NCBI GenBank assembly: GCA_030604525.1
Contig: JAUVVQ010000021.1
Span: 1 to 38,294, forward strand
Length of the DNA stretch: 38,294 nt
Direction of reading: 5' to 3'
Source: Phycisphaerae bacterium
GTDB lineage: Bacteria > Planctomycetota > Phycisphaerae > Sedimentisphaerales > Anaerobacaceae
The translations under genes were made by a program, and so were the position numbers. Shown here piece after piece: positions 7,984 through 16,834 of the stretch. Position 1 is the stretch's first letter. Each line of letters begins with the position of its first letter. The notes beneath the pieces are model-generated. The model was not told the DNA's origin. It ran no database searches and worked only from the letters and a program-made list of their open reading frames with translations.

Positions 7984-8022
7984 ACCCCGTTAGAAAGGGC
8001 GGAGCTTTCTTTCTAACGGGGT
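7984..8022. repeat. Perfect 14-bp hairpin, copy 2 of a dispersed inverted repeat
   Basis: ACCCCGTTAGAAAG (7984-7997) and CTTTCTAACGGGGT (8009-8022) pair without mismatch around an 11-base loop. The arm core matches the hairpin at 995-1033. It lies 100 bp after ablB, so it could stabilise or end that transcript, but no T-run follows. It abuts the transposase remnant that starts at 8026. Bases 7883-7983 hold nothing else recognisable. Confidence 0.75.
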
Positions 8023-8025
8023 AAA

Positions 8026-8242
8026 TATGCCTTAAACCGGACACGGCTTTGGCGTCATGATTTTGTGGATAATCAGGTTCGACTCCAACTATTTGCCCTG
8101 GCTTATAACCTCGGCAATTTCCTGAGACGTTTGGCTTTACCAAAGACAGTTATGCAATGGTCACTGCGAGTTGAGGTACCTCAAAGAAACGATGAACAGT
8201 CGCCAAATTCGTGTTTTTGCTATTATTGTGGCTGAAATATTT
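8026..8242 (+). pseudogene. Remnant of an IS1380-family transposase (C-terminal fragment)
   Basis: Frame 8026-8169 reads YALNRTRLWRHDFVDNQVRL and then LFALAYNLGNFLRRLALP, the conserved C-terminal block of IS1380-type transposases. After WSLR the match drops and a second frame carries a weaker continuation (NSRQIRVFAIIVAEI) before the sequence loses all similarity. There is no start, no catalytic core and no recognisable terminal inverted repeat, so only a decayed fragment remains. Its left edge coincides with the hairpin repeat at 7984-8022. It marks past IS activity beside the AT-rich ablAB genes. Confidence 0.8.
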
Positions 8243-8294
8243 TCAAAATGAAGCTGGAAACCTTAACTTTTTGAGACAGATTTGATATTCTATT

Positions 8295-8323
8295 GGAAAA
8301 GAGGCTCAGCGGCGTAGCTGAGC
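8295..8323 (-). terminator. Probable terminator of trxA
   Basis: Read on the minus strand, GCTCAGC and GCTGAGC (8323-8317 and 8310-8304) form a 7-bp stem with a 6-base loop, followed by CTCTTTTCC. It lies 33 bp past the trxA stop. The T-run is modest. Confidence 0.5.
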
Positions 8324-8356
8324 TAAGAGATATAATGGTATATGGGAAATCCCAGC

Positions 8357-8683
8357 TTAAAGCAACTCCTCAATCGCCTCAGAAATATTTTTCTTACTGG
8401 TCAGACCCACCCACTTCTTCTGCATCTGGCCGTCGTTAAATAAGATAATGGTCGGTATTGCCTGAATCCCAAACTCTATTGCACTGTCACGGCCTTCATC
8501 TGTATTGAGCCGGCAGATTTTGACTTTATCTGCTAACTCATCTGCAATTTCTTCCATAACAGGAGCTATCATCTTACAGGGTGCGCACCAGGGAGCCCAA
8601 AAGTCCACCAAAACCGGAACCTCTGAGTTATGAATAACTTCATCAAAATCAGCATCAGTTAGTTCTATCACGCTACCGGCCAT
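8357..8683 (-). CDS. trxA: Thioredoxin
   Basis: 108 residues, the usual length of a single-domain thioredoxin. It is a cytosolic dithiol carrier for ribonucleotide reductase, peroxiredoxins and other targets. The active site is Trp32-Cys33-Ala34-Pro35-Cys36; most bacterial thioredoxins have WCGPC, so the Ala is a variant that could shift redox potential. The cis-proline loop (AIPTIILF, Pro77) and the buried Asp27 are present. The ATG at 8683 is preceded by GGAAG. Its reductase gene is 144 bp upstream on the same strand, so they are likely partners, perhaps with separate promoters given the gap. Confidence 0.95.
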   Translation of the reverse strand: MAGSVIELTDADFDEVIHNSEVPVLVDFWAPWCAPCKMIAPVMEEIADELADKVKICRLNTDEGRDSAIEFGIQAIPTIILFNDGQMQKKWVGLTSKKNISEAIEELL

Positions 8684-8827
8684 TATTGCTTCCTTTCTTA
8701 AAATACTTAATAAAGTTTCTCAACAATTCTATCCTCGATTTTCAATTAGCGGTTATAATAACTTATTGCGACAAGAAATTCCAGAGCAATCTCGAATAAA
8801 GGTTTGGACGTGCTTTTGCAAGCCAAA

Positions 8828-9832
8828 TCACCATCCGCCCGGCTGCAGCAGATCGCTGACTTCCCGCTGCCACCAGTTCGGGTCTCTGAAATATTGCTTC
8901 ATCATCATCGCTGATACCACACCGTCGCTAACAGCGGTGACAAGCTGCATCGCTGCACCAATCCGGCAGTCGCCGGCTACAAAGACTCCGGGGACATTCG
9001 TGCGAAGATAAGCACCGTCGCATTTGACGAATCCTTTCTCGGTAAGCTCCACAAAACCTTTCAGAAAAGAAGTATTGGGAACCATACCGATAAAAACAAA
9101 TACGCCGTCACAAGGATAATCCTGCTGCTGCTCTGTTTTAACATTTTTGAGCCGAACCGACTGGACTTTATCCTCGCCCTGGATAGCTGTCGCTATGGTA
9201 TTATACTTAATAATCAGATTCGAATCCGATTCCGCCGCCTTTGCCTCAATCTCTTCCGCCAATACCCTGGTTGCTCTCAACTGGTCCCGTCGGTGGACCA
9301 ATGTTACCTTTGCGGCGAACTTTGCCAGATGAAGTGTATCCTCTACCGCCGTATTACCGCCTCCGATTGCAACTACATCCCTGCCTTTAAAAAACGGCGC
9401 ATCACAGGTCCCGCAATAACTGACCCCTGCTCCTGCCTGACGGAATTTCTCTTCACCTGGAACTCCTAATTTACGATAATCGCTTCCCGGCGAGAGAATC
9501 ACCGCCCGGCCGATAAATTCATCTTTGTCACAATACACAGAAATCCTGTCATCTTCTCGACGCACGAGACCGGTAACTTGGCAGCCGTTCTTTATCTCAG
9601 CGCCAAAGCCCTCAGTCTGCTTACGCATTTGCTCTGCAAGCTCTACTCCACTGACACGCTCTATGCCAGGATAATTCTCTACTCTGTCGGTATTAATTAT
9701 CTGCCCGCCCGGCATCATTTTCTCCAGCAAAACGGTCTTGAATTTATCACGAGAAGCATTTTGACCCGCCCCAAGCCCAGCAGGACCAGCTCCTACTATT
9801 ATACAATCGTATTCCTTTGGCATATTCGTCAT
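8828..9832 (-). CDS. trxB: Thioredoxin reductase
   Basis: 334 residues, low-molecular-weight flavoprotein type. It passes electrons from NAD(P)H through FAD and a CxxC pair to thioredoxin. FAD motif GAGPAGL at 14-20; redox pair Cys140-Gly-Thr-Cys143 followed by Asp144 (the common form is CATCD); nucleotide motif GGGNTAVED at 157-165; HRRDxxRA at 180-187, which usually indicates NADPH; second FAD motif GVFVAGDC near the C-terminus. Two in-frame ATGs, 9832 and 9823, are both possible and neither has a strong RBS. It is divergent from the ferredoxin/oxidoreductase operon across 254 bp. Confidence 0.93.
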   Translation of the reverse strand: MTNMPKEYDCIIVGAGPAGLGAGQNASRDKFKTVLLEKMMPGGQIINTDRVENYPGIERVSGVELAEQMRKQTEGFGAEIKNGCQVTGLVRREDDRISVYCDKDEFIGRAVILSPGSDYRKLGVPGEEKFRQAGAGVSYCGTCDAPFFKGRDVVAIGGGNTAVEDTLHLAKFAAKVTLVHRRDQLRATRVLAEEIEAKAAESDSNLIIKYNTIATAIQGEDKVQSVRLKNVKTEQQQDYPCDGVFVFIGMVPNTSFLKGFVELTEKGFVKCDGAYLRTNVPGVFVAGDCRIGAAMQLVTAVSDGVVSAMMMKQYFRDPNWWQREVSDLLQPGGW

Positions 9833-10008
9833 CCCAATATACAGATACCGCTCTATCGATTCCTAATGCAATATACAAACCCAAATATAAATGTATAATA
9901 AAAAAAGGGCAGCGTCAAGGTTAATGATAGCGGACTTAAACTGCTGATTGTCAGCCATTTTATGTAATCTACACGTTTCGCATTGCAAAACAGCAACGAG
10001 TATTTTTC

Positions 10009-10037
10009 TTTACAAATAATTCTTGGCCTGCTAAAAT
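10009..10037 (+). promoter_or_regulatory. Promoter-like site for the 2-oxoacid oxidoreductase operon
   Basis: TTTACA (10009-10014, 5/6), a 17-base spacer and TAAAAT (10032-10037, 5/6). Transcription would begin near 10044, about 43 nt before the ferredoxin ATG. It sits in the divergent gap between trxB and the operon. Confidence 0.5.
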
Positions 10038-10086
10038 TTTCTTGCAAATCCGAACTAAGATACAGAGAATCAGGTAGTAAGTAGCA

Positions 10087-10365
10087 ATGAATGGAAAAAT
10101 AACAATTGATACAGAACGATGCAAAGGTTGCGGGTTGTGTGTGAAGGTCTGTCCGAATAATTGCATTGCGATATCGGAGACATCCAACAAATCCGGTTTT
10201 TCCCCCGCAGTATCAACTAACGAGGGCTGCACCGGTTGCGCTATGTGCGCTTTGATTTGCCCGGATGCTGCAATAACAGTGTCACGCTCCAGTAATATTC
10301 CTATAAAATCTACTGAAAAAAAGGACAAAACAAAAAAAGACGCTAACAAAGAAGCCAAAATATAA
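10087..10365 (+). CDS. korD: 2x[4Fe-4S] ferredoxin, delta-like subunit of 2-oxoacid:ferredoxin oxidoreductase
   Basis: 92 residues. Two ferredoxin cluster motifs: Cys12-x2-Cys15-x2-Cys18-x3-Cys22 and Cys48-x2-Cys51-x2-Cys54-x3-Cys58. A Lys-rich tail of about 20 residues follows. Position immediately before the alpha, beta and gamma genes identifies it as the electron-carrying subunit, which relays electrons from the TPP subunit to free ferredoxin. A 90-bp gap separates it from the alpha gene. The symbol follows korDABC gene order; vorD would be equally defensible. Confidence 0.85.
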   Translation: MNGKITIDTERCKGCGLCVKVCPNNCIAISETSNKSGFSPAVSTNEGCTGCAMCALICPDAAITVSRSSNIPIKSTEKKDKTKKDANKEAKI

Positions 10366-10455
10366 AATATATTTCCAATCAAAAAGTGCTAAGATTGCAA
10401 ATTGTAAAAATGGCAAAAATAATGATAATTACCTTATTCAAGGAGATTTCAGGGG

Positions 10456-11535
10456 GTGAGTGAGAGAGTATTAATATGCGGGAATGAAGCTATGGGCGAA
10501 GCAGCTGTAATGGCTGGAGTGGACGCCTACTTCGGATACCCTATCACTCCGCAAAATGAATTCACCGCATATATGGCAAAAAGAATGCCCGAAGAAGGTC
10601 GCATCTTTCTCCAGACGGAAAGCGAATTAGCCGCCATAAATATGGTCTACGGCGCTTCCGCCACCGGCAAGAGAGCTATGACAAGCTCATCAAGCCCGGG
10701 AATATCTTTGATGCAGGAGGGAATTAGCTACCTGGCAGGCGCGGAGCTGCCGGCAGTGGTAGTAAATGTAATGCGAGGCGGGCCGGGACTCGGGAACATA
10801 GCACCGTCCCAGGGAGATTACTTCCAGGCAACAAGGGGCGGAGGGCATGGAGATTACCGCACCATAGCAATCGGCCCATCGACCGTTCAGGAGCTCATCG
10901 ATTATATGCAGCTTGCTTTCGAGCTTGCCGATGAATACAGAACACCGGTTACGATACTCGCCGACGGCATCCTCGGGCAAATGATGGAACCGGTGACTTT
11001 TCGGAAAAGAAAGCCAAGAAAATTGCCACCGAAGGATTGGGCACTTACCGGAGCCGAGGGAAGAGGGCAAAACATCGTTCGTTCTCTCTGGTTAAAAGAA
11101 GGCGCCCTTGAAAACCACAACTACAAGCTGCAGGAGAAATACAAAAAGATAGAAAAAAACGAAGTAATCTGCGAACAGTATGCCGTCGATGATGCAGAAA
11201 TTGTTCTCGTTGCCTACGGCGTCGCTGCAAGAATGGTAAAAGCAGCAGTAATAAAAGCACGAAAGCACGGCATAAAAGCCGGGTGGATAAGACCTGTTAC
11301 TCTCTGGCCCTTTCCCACAGAACAAATAAGCAAAGCCGCTGAAGATTTCAAAATTTTCCTCACCGTCGAAATGAGTCTCGGACAAATGGTGGACGACGTT
11401 AAGCTCGCTGTCGAAGGGAAATGCCCCGTTCTCTTTTACGGAAGGCCAGGCGGCGGCATCCCAGGCCCCGAGCAAATTCTCGAAAAAATAAAACAATTAT
11501 CAATAACCCCGAAAGCGACCGCAATTAAAAGCTAA
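10456..11535 (+). CDS. korA: 2-oxoacid:ferredoxin oxidoreductase alpha subunit (VorB/KorA-like)
   Basis: 359 residues. Forms the pyrimidine-binding part of the TPP enzyme that oxidatively decarboxylates a 2-oxoacid to its acyl-CoA and reduces ferredoxin; oxygen-sensitive, typical of anaerobes. Recognisable blocks: GNEAMGEAAVMAGVDAYFGY then PITPQNEF, ESELAAINMVYGASATGKR, TSSSSPGISLMQEGISY, MRGGPGLGNIAPSQGDYFQ and GGGHGDYR. Similarity by eye is highest to subunits annotated VorB (2-oxoisovalerate) but the substrate (2-oxoglutarate or branched-chain) cannot be fixed from sequence. The start is GTG 10456 with AGGAG at 10441-10445. The beta gene begins 3 bp after the stop. Confidence 0.88.
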   Translation: MSERVLICGNEAMGEAAVMAGVDAYFGYPITPQNEFTAYMAKRMPEEGRIFLQTESELAAINMVYGASATGKRAMTSSSSPGISLMQEGISYLAGAELPAVVVNVMRGGPGLGNIAPSQGDYFQATRGGGHGDYRTIAIGPSTVQELIDYMQLAFELADEYRTPVTILADGILGQMMEPVTFRKRKPRKLPPKDWALTGAEGRGQNIVRSLWLKEGALENHNYKLQEKYKKIEKNEVICEQYAVDDAEIVLVAYGVAARMVKAAVIKARKHGIKAGWIRPVTLWPFPTEQISKAAEDFKIFLTVEMSLGQMVDDVKLAVEGKCPVLFYGRPGGGIPGPEQILEKIKQLSITPKATAIKS

Positions 11536-11538
11536 AAA

Positions 11539-12279
11539 ATGAAAACCGTATTTCAAAGAACACCGACTCTAAAGAATTGCAAAACTCATTACTGTCCCGG
11601 TTGCGGACACGGCATCGCTCACCGACTCGTTGCCGAAGCCATTGACGAACTCGACATCAGAGGCAAGACCATCGGCATTGCTCCCGTCGGATGTGCTGTT
11701 TTAGCTTACGATTATCTCGACGTGGATATGGTTGAAGTGGCACACGGCCGAGCGCCGGCTGTCGCTACCGGTATGAAAAGAACAAATCCCGATAAAATCA
11801 TATTCTCCTACCAGGGTGACGGCGACCTTGCAGCTATCGGGACAGCAGAAATCATCCACGCCGCCCACCGCGGAGAACATATTACCGTCATATTCATAAA
11901 CAATGCCGTCTTCGGAATGACAGGCGGTCAAATGGCGCCTACTACTATAGTAGGGCAAAAAACAGCAACTACACCAAAAGGAAGAAACATCACTACCGAG
12001 GGACATCCACTCAAAGTCTCCGAACTTATCGCTTCTCTGCCGGGTGCCGTTTTCGTGGAGCGAGTTTCAGTTTCCAATCCGGCCCAGATACGAAAAGCAA
12101 AAAAGGCCATTAAACACGCATTCGAATTGCAACTAAACAAAACAGCCGGACTTGCTTTCGTAGAAGTTCTATCTCCCTGCCCGACCTACTGGCGAATGTC
12201 GCCGGTTAAAGCTATGGAATGGATAGAGGATGAGATGACAAAAGTTTTCCCGCTGGGCCGTTTAAAGGACGTTGAATGA
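11539..12279 (+). CDS. korB: 2-oxoacid:ferredoxin oxidoreductase beta subunit, TPP-binding
   Basis: 246 residues, standard for the family. CPGCGHG at 19-25 is the beta-subunit signature. The TPP-Mg motif is GDGDLAAIGTAEIIHAAHRG (93-112) ending with the Asn pair 121-122. It binds the diphosphate end of TPP and works with the alpha subunit. The stop and the next start overlap (ATGA, 12276-12279), so the beta and gamma subunits are probably translationally coupled. Confidence 0.92.
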   Translation: MKTVFQRTPTLKNCKTHYCPGCGHGIAHRLVAEAIDELDIRGKTIGIAPVGCAVLAYDYLDVDMVEVAHGRAPAVATGMKRTNPDKIIFSYQGDGDLAAIGTAEIIHAAHRGEHITVIFINNAVFGMTGGQMAPTTIVGQKTATTPKGRNITTEGHPLKVSELIASLPGAVFVERVSVSNPAQIRKAKKAIKHAFELQLNKTAGLAFVEVLSPCPTYWRMSPVKAMEWIEDEMTKVFPLGRLKDVE

Positions 12280-12842
12280 AAACAAATACTCTACACGAAA
12301 AAGTTATCATCGCCGGTTTCGGCGGACAAGGCATTATGCTGGCGGGGAAACTGCTCGGGCATACCGCAATGGTCGCCGGAAAAGAAGTAACTTATATGCC
12401 TTCCTACGGTGCCGAAGTGAGAGGCGGAACGGCACACTGCATGGTCGTCATCGATGATGAACCCATCGCATCGCCGATGGTAAGCAATCCAACTTCGCTT
12501 ATCGTGATGAACAAGGCCTCACTAAGCAAATTTGCTCCCCGGCTCAAATCCGGAGGCCTGTTGATAGTAAACAGCTCTCTGATAGAAAAGAACAACCTGA
12601 AAGACATATCGGCGGATATAAAAATCTTAGCCGTCCCCGCCAACGAAATCGCAGTAGAATTAGGCAACGTCAAAGCCGCAAATATGGTTGCACTCGGAGC
12701 TTTTCTGCAAAAGCGAAAGCTTTTTGGCTCTGAAGCTGCCGCCAACAGCTTACCCAAAGTCCTCGCAAAAAGACACCACAAGACCTTACCGGTTAATTCG
12801 AAAGCCCTGAACAAGGGTGCGGAATTCGCAAAAGAACACTAA
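12276..12842 (+). CDS. korC: 2-oxoacid:ferredoxin oxidoreductase gamma subunit
   Basis: 188 residues. Gamma-domain features: VIIAGFGGQGIMLAGKLLG near the N-terminus, YMPSYGAEVRGGTAHCMVVI, and the CoA-binding-type fold that follows. It completes a full D-A-B-C enzyme, so the complex should be functional. Transcription may continue into the exbD-like gene 49 bp downstream. Confidence 0.9.
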   Translation: MKTNTLHEKVIIAGFGGQGIMLAGKLLGHTAMVAGKEVTYMPSYGAEVRGGTAHCMVVIDDEPIASPMVSNPTSLIVMNKASLSKFAPRLKSGGLLIVNSSLIEKNNLKDISADIKILAVPANEIAVELGNVKAANMVALGAFLQKRKLFGSEAAANSLPKVLAKRHHKTLPVNSKALNKGAEFAKEH

Positions 12843-12891
12843 ATTGCACTCTTGTGCCTGCGAAGACAGGTAAAGGATGGACTCTTAAGAA

Positions 12892-13407
12892 GTGCAAACA
12901 GCACGAGAAAACATCCAGAAATCGCTATCAAATCGGCTGGGCGCCGAAGCAAGGTTTTCTTACGCACTGAAAATGACTCCTATGATAGATATGATATTCC
13001 TGCTGCTTATTTTCTTGCTCGTAGCAGGCAAATGGCGTCCTGCGGAAAATTTTCTGCCGTTAAAAATGCCAACCGCACAGGCCTCAGAACAAACAATGCC
13101 AAGGCCGGAACCGTTAATCATAAAAATTTCTGCCACAAAAACAGGTTGTGTCGCAAGCATCGACCAGAACGAAAAAATTAAAATCGAAAACAAAAATATC
13201 GAAGCGAATCTGGCTGTCCTGCTGAAAAAAATTCAAGACCGCTTAAAACAACAAAAAAGATACGCCTCAGACCCCGTTGAGATTATCTGCTCGCCGGACT
13301 TGAAATGGGACCACCTCGCCAAGATATACAATTCTCTCTTCGGTGCGGGAATAACAGATATCACTTTTCAAATGACGGAGCCGCCGGGAAATGCACCTCA
13401 TAAATAA
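12892..13407 (+). CDS. ExbD/TolR-like protein (first of two in the window)
   Basis: 171 residues starting at GTG 12892, the first possible start after an in-frame TAA at 12886. A single membrane helix near 28-46 carries MTPMIDMIFLLLIFLLV; Asp33 is the membrane-embedded, proton-path aspartate of ExbD/TolR. A periplasmic domain of about 120 residues follows and ends with the typical ITDITFQM strand. ExbD proteins work with ExbB to convert proton motive force to mechanical work. No ExbB gene is beside it; the only ExbB here is at 17335-18186, with its own ExbD. Its 3' end overlaps the next gene by 17 bp. Confidence 0.82.
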   Translation: MQTARENIQKSLSNRLGAEARFSYALKMTPMIDMIFLLLIFLLVAGKWRPAENFLPLKMPTAQASEQTMPRPEPLIIKISATKTGCVASIDQNEKIKIENKNIEANLAVLLKKIQDRLKQQKRYASDPVEIICSPDLKWDHLAKIYNSLFGAGITDITFQMTEPPGNAPHK

Positions 13408-15454
13408 ACCATCAAAAACTTTTCAAATCCTCTACCTCATTGTTATCTTCAGCATACTGTCACCTATCTGTCCCGCTGATAATTTGCCTTTATCAAAGGA
13501 TATCGAAGAGCTGTATCAAGAATGGATGTCCGGCTATGAAGATTTTATGCAGGAAAGTTTCAAAATTCGAATGCAATATGAATTCAGTGGTAAGTTTCTG
13601 ACTCCCGAAGACAAAGACGCTCTGCAAAAACTTGCCGAAGAAACAACCGTACAACTAAACCAAATCATAGAACAGCAAAAAACATTAAAAAAACAAATCG
13701 AGGATTACCAGGGTAAAAACTGGGAAAAACGGTTCGGGGAAACAGGCATCTGGCGGGACATCTACTACGGTATCTATCAAACCAACCTGAGAAAGTATGA
13801 AGTCAACTTCTACACTGCTCTTGGTTACGACCGGGAGCGTCAAAGCCGAACGCTGCAGCGCATACTTCAACAAATCAACGAACTTAACGAGACATACAAA
13901 ACAAAAGTACCAACACTTCTAAAGGCAAGAACGCTCGTCCGGCTTGCTAAAACAAATAAAATCTACAAAGAGGCCGCCCTGAAAGAACTCAAGAGATTTA
14001 TGATTTTTTCGGATTATACACCTATTGCAGCAGATATAGAAAAACTTAAACTCCAGGATAGTCCCGAGCTGGAGGAAGTAAACAGGTTGAAGGAATTTAT
14101 CATCCAGAATCATCTCCAGGACCACTATGAATTAGTCATTCCGTTAGTTTCGATTCAGCGAAGGTTCGACGCAAACGGTTTTAAAGATACACTTTGTCAA
14201 TTTGGCGATATTAAAGACATCGTAAGCACATTTGTTTTAAATGAACTGTCTTGCGGGTTAAAACAAAAAGAGACGGGAGCAATTCAAAAAAGCACGACGG
14301 TTTTCGAAGCAGAGCTTGCCGCTGAAGCTGCCTGGGGGAACGAGCCCAAAGAACACAAACAACTCCTGGAATTCTTCACTGGCACTGACAAATTTCAAAC
14401 TCCCCTGACAACCTATGTCGCTGCAACGGCCTTGTCCTCTTGTTCGCCTCAAAAAGCTGTAAAGCTCTTAATGAAATCGGCAAAACTCCAACAGGAAACC
14501 AAAAGCAGGACACTGGAAATTGGCCCTTCTGAAATTGCCCGACAGGCCGCAAAACTTGCCTATTCTTCTTTTGAAGAAAAACCGGAAAACTGCCAAATCA
14601 CCCTCAACGCCTTCGAATGTTACTTGAGAATAGCTGAACCAAATATAGACGGCCAGCTTCAATTCCTATACGCCGGCGTTCTAAGAAGCTGTGGGAAAAA
14701 CAAAGAAAGCAAAAGCTTACTGGAGGAAATCGCCTTGCTTCCCGGCTCTAAATGGCAGAGAAATGCCCGGCTCGAATTAACCTCTCTAAAAGTTAAACAA
14801 AACAAATCCCGAACGTTAACTCAAACGATAAATTTACTAAATCAATTTTCCTCTCTGCTGGAAGACCACGATGAAATCGAGCCCTGCCTATATGCAGATG
14901 AAATCCTGACACTTCTGGAGCAGTTAGATGAAAAAGTTGACCTGGTAATCGAAACCGCACAAAAGCCCGACCAATTCTTAGGAAAATATCAAACCCTGGC
15001 TGAACTCCTCTGCCAATGTATCGAAGAACCGAAAAAACAAAAAGCCGACCTGATACTAACCGAACTATCTATCCTCGCTAATCAAAACGACCCTGAAAAA
15101 TTATCAAAGATAGAGGACCTGATTGCTAAAACAGAAGAAAAACTATCAGCCCAAAACATAGACCTCTTACGCTGTCAAGCACGGCTTCTGACCGCTCAAA
15201 GAAAATTTTCCCCCGCCGTTAAAATATGGACTCAAATCGCTGACGTAAGAAGAAATCAAGGCATATCAACGCAAAACAGGTCATGGGAATGGTTCAGAGC
15301 CAAATACTTTCAGCTATACTGTTTTAGTAAAACAAGTAAAACAAACAAACCCCAAATCCCGCATACAATCGAAGTGCTTGAAAATTCATTCGAGAAAATC
15401 CCCGAACCCTGGGCAAAAAAGCTGAACCGGCTCAAAAAGCAAATCCTAAACTAA
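13391..15454 (+). CDS. Exported alpha-helical repeat protein, unknown function
   Basis: 687 residues; family not recognised. An N-terminal signal peptide is evident (basic start, hydrophobic FQILYLIVIFSIL, likely cleavage near residue 29). The rest is charged, almost entirely helix-forming sequence rich in Leu, Glu, Lys and Gln, with stretches that look like TPR-type helical pairs (for example around 395-470 and 590-620). A coiled-coil-like segment spans about 65-105. It overlaps the preceding exbD-like gene by 17 bp in another frame, so the two are probably co-translated and may work together as an ExbD partner and a periplasmic scaffold. This functional link is inference only. Confidence 0.75.
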   Translation: MHLINKPSKTFQILYLIVIFSILSPICPADNLPLSKDIEELYQEWMSGYEDFMQESFKIRMQYEFSGKFLTPEDKDALQKLAEETTVQLNQIIEQQKTLKKQIEDYQGKNWEKRFGETGIWRDIYYGIYQTNLRKYEVNFYTALGYDRERQSRTLQRILQQINELNETYKTKVPTLLKARTLVRLAKTNKIYKEAALKELKRFMIFSDYTPIAADIEKLKLQDSPELEEVNRLKEFIIQNHLQDHYELVIPLVSIQRRFDANGFKDTLCQFGDIKDIVSTFVLNELSCGLKQKETGAIQKSTTVFEAELAAEAAWGNEPKEHKQLLEFFTGTDKFQTPLTTYVAATALSSCSPQKAVKLLMKSAKLQQETKSRTLEIGPSEIARQAAKLAYSSFEEKPENCQITLNAFECYLRIAEPNIDGQLQFLYAGVLRSCGKNKESKSLLEEIALLPGSKWQRNARLELTSLKVKQNKSRTLTQTINLLNQFSSLLEDHDEIEPCLYADEILTLLEQLDEKVDLVIETAQKPDQFLGKYQTLAELLCQCIEEPKKQKADLILTELSILANQNDPEKLSKIEDLIAKTEEKLSAQNIDLLRCQARLLTAQRKFSPAVKIWTQIADVRRNQGISTQNRSWEWFRAKYFQLYCFSKTSKTNKPQIPHTIEVLENSFEKIPEPWAKKLNRLKKQILN

Positions 15455-15545
15455 ATGCATGCTGTAAAAAACTTGCTTTATACATCTGCCTGGAATATAA
15501 TAACTTAAGATAATAAACAGAAAGAACTTAAAAGGCAAAAAGCAA

Positions 15546-16805
15546 ATGTCCAAAAATTCAGGCAGCAATAAACAAAAGAGTATTTGCAGCTTCTGCGGAA
15601 GACCGGGAAACCAAAAAGAGATGTTCATCGAAGGTCCCGACCAGGTCTTTATATGCCCTGATTGCGTTCAGCTATGTTATAGACTAATAAAGGAAAACCA
15701 AAAGAAATTCAAAAAGCCCGCCTTTGATATAGCTGAAATGCCCAAGCCAAGAGAGATAAAGGAACACCTCGATGAATATGTAATATCCCAGGAATCTGCA
15801 AAAAAATATCTGTCGGTCGCTGTTTATAACCACTACAAGCGACTGATGCACACGGACAGCGAGGATAAAGACGTTGAAATAGACAAGGCAAACGTTCTCT
15901 TGATAGGCCCTACCGGCTGCGGAAAAACTCTTCTGGCAAAGACGCTCGCCCGGATACTGAAAGTCCCCTTCGCCATCTGCGATGCCACCACAGTTACCGA
16001 AGCAGGTTATGTCGGCGAAGACGTGGAAAACTTTCTGCTGCGGCTTCTCCAGTCAGCCGACGGTGACATCGAAACCGCACAAAGAGGAATCGTATATATC
16101 GATGAAATCGACAAAATCGGCAAAACCTCACAAAACGTCTCTATTACAAGAGACGTCTCCGGCGAAGGCGTTCAGCAGGCATTATTGAAAATGCTCGAGG
16201 GCACTACCGCCAATATCCCGCCACAGGGAGGCAGAAAGCACCCCGAACAATCCTACATTCAAATCGATACCTCCCAGGTACTATTCATCTGCGGAGGCAC
16301 CTTCATCGGTATCTATAATTTTTTTAAAAAACGACTCGGAAAAAAGATGATTGGCTTCGATTCTGAAATGTTGGAAAAAACCGGGGGAAAATCCGATTAC
16401 AGTAACATCATACAAAATGTCATACCCGAAGACATCATCGAGTATGGCATGATACCTGAAATGGTTGGAAGATTACCGGTTATCACTACACTATCCGACC
16501 TTGATGAAAAGGCATTAATTGAAATCCTCACAAAACCCAGGAATGCTCTGATAAAACAATACAAAAAACTGTTCGAGATGGAAAATGCCCAGCTCGAATT
16601 CACCGACGACTCTCTGGAGGCACTCGCAAAAAAAGCTCTTGAACGTGATACAGGCGCCAGAGCTCTTCGCTCCATTACCGAACAATTGATGATTGATTTA
16701 ATGTATCAATTACCTGAAGAATCAAAACCCGCAAAATACACTATTACTAAAGATATAGTGGAAGGAAAAGGCAGATTGACCACCGCAAAGAAAGAATCCG
16801 CCTGA
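15546..16805 (+). CDS. clpX: ATP-dependent Clp protease ATP-binding subunit ClpX
   Basis: 419 residues. A hexameric AAA+ unfoldase that feeds substrates to ClpP. N-terminal zinc-binding domain Cys14-x2-Cys17 and Cys37-x2-Cys40; Walker A GPTGCGKT (121-128); Walker [10 protein letters not shown] (183-191); pore loop [32 protein letters not shown]; the IGF loop (269-271) that docks on ClpP; sensor-2 GARALRS. No clpP or tig lies next to it, unlike many genomes. It is convergent with the ExbD gene on the minus strand, with only 29 bp between the stops and no clear terminator. Confidence 0.96.
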   Translation: MSKNSGSNKQKSICSFCGRPGNQKEMFIEGPDQVFICPDCVQLCYRLIKENQKKFKKPAFDIAEMPKPREIKEHLDEYVISQESAKKYLSVAVYNHYKRLMHTDSEDKDVEIDKANVLLIGPTGCGKTLLAKTLARILKVPFAICDATTVTEAGYVGEDVENFLLRLLQSADGDIETAQRGIVYIDEIDKIGKTSQNVSITRDVSGEGVQQALLKMLEGTTANIPPQGGRKHPEQSYIQIDTSQVLFICGGTFIGIYNFFKKRLGKKMIGFDSEMLEKTGGKSDYSNIIQNVIPEDIIEYGMIPEMVGRLPVITTLSDLDEKALIEILTKPRNALIKQYKKLFEMENAQLEFTDDSLEALAKKALERDTGARALRSITEQLMIDLMYQLPEESKPAKYTITKDIVEGKGRLTTAKKESA

Positions 16806-16834
16806 GAATTAAAGCGAGTAAAAAGAGCGAATGT

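Noticed and set aside
8075-8087. tRNA T-arm-like sequence GGTTCGACTCC
   Set aside because: No acceptor stem, D-arm or anticodon arm surrounds it; it encodes part of the IS1380 transposase remnant.
9969-10382. A 137-codon minus-strand frame
   Set aside because: It is a shadow of the ferredoxin gene, whose eight cysteines are clearly conserved on the plus strand.
12852-13181. A 109-codon plus-strand frame
   Set aside because: It overlaps the exbD-like gene in another frame and lacks any domain; the exbD frame holds the conserved membrane Asp motif.
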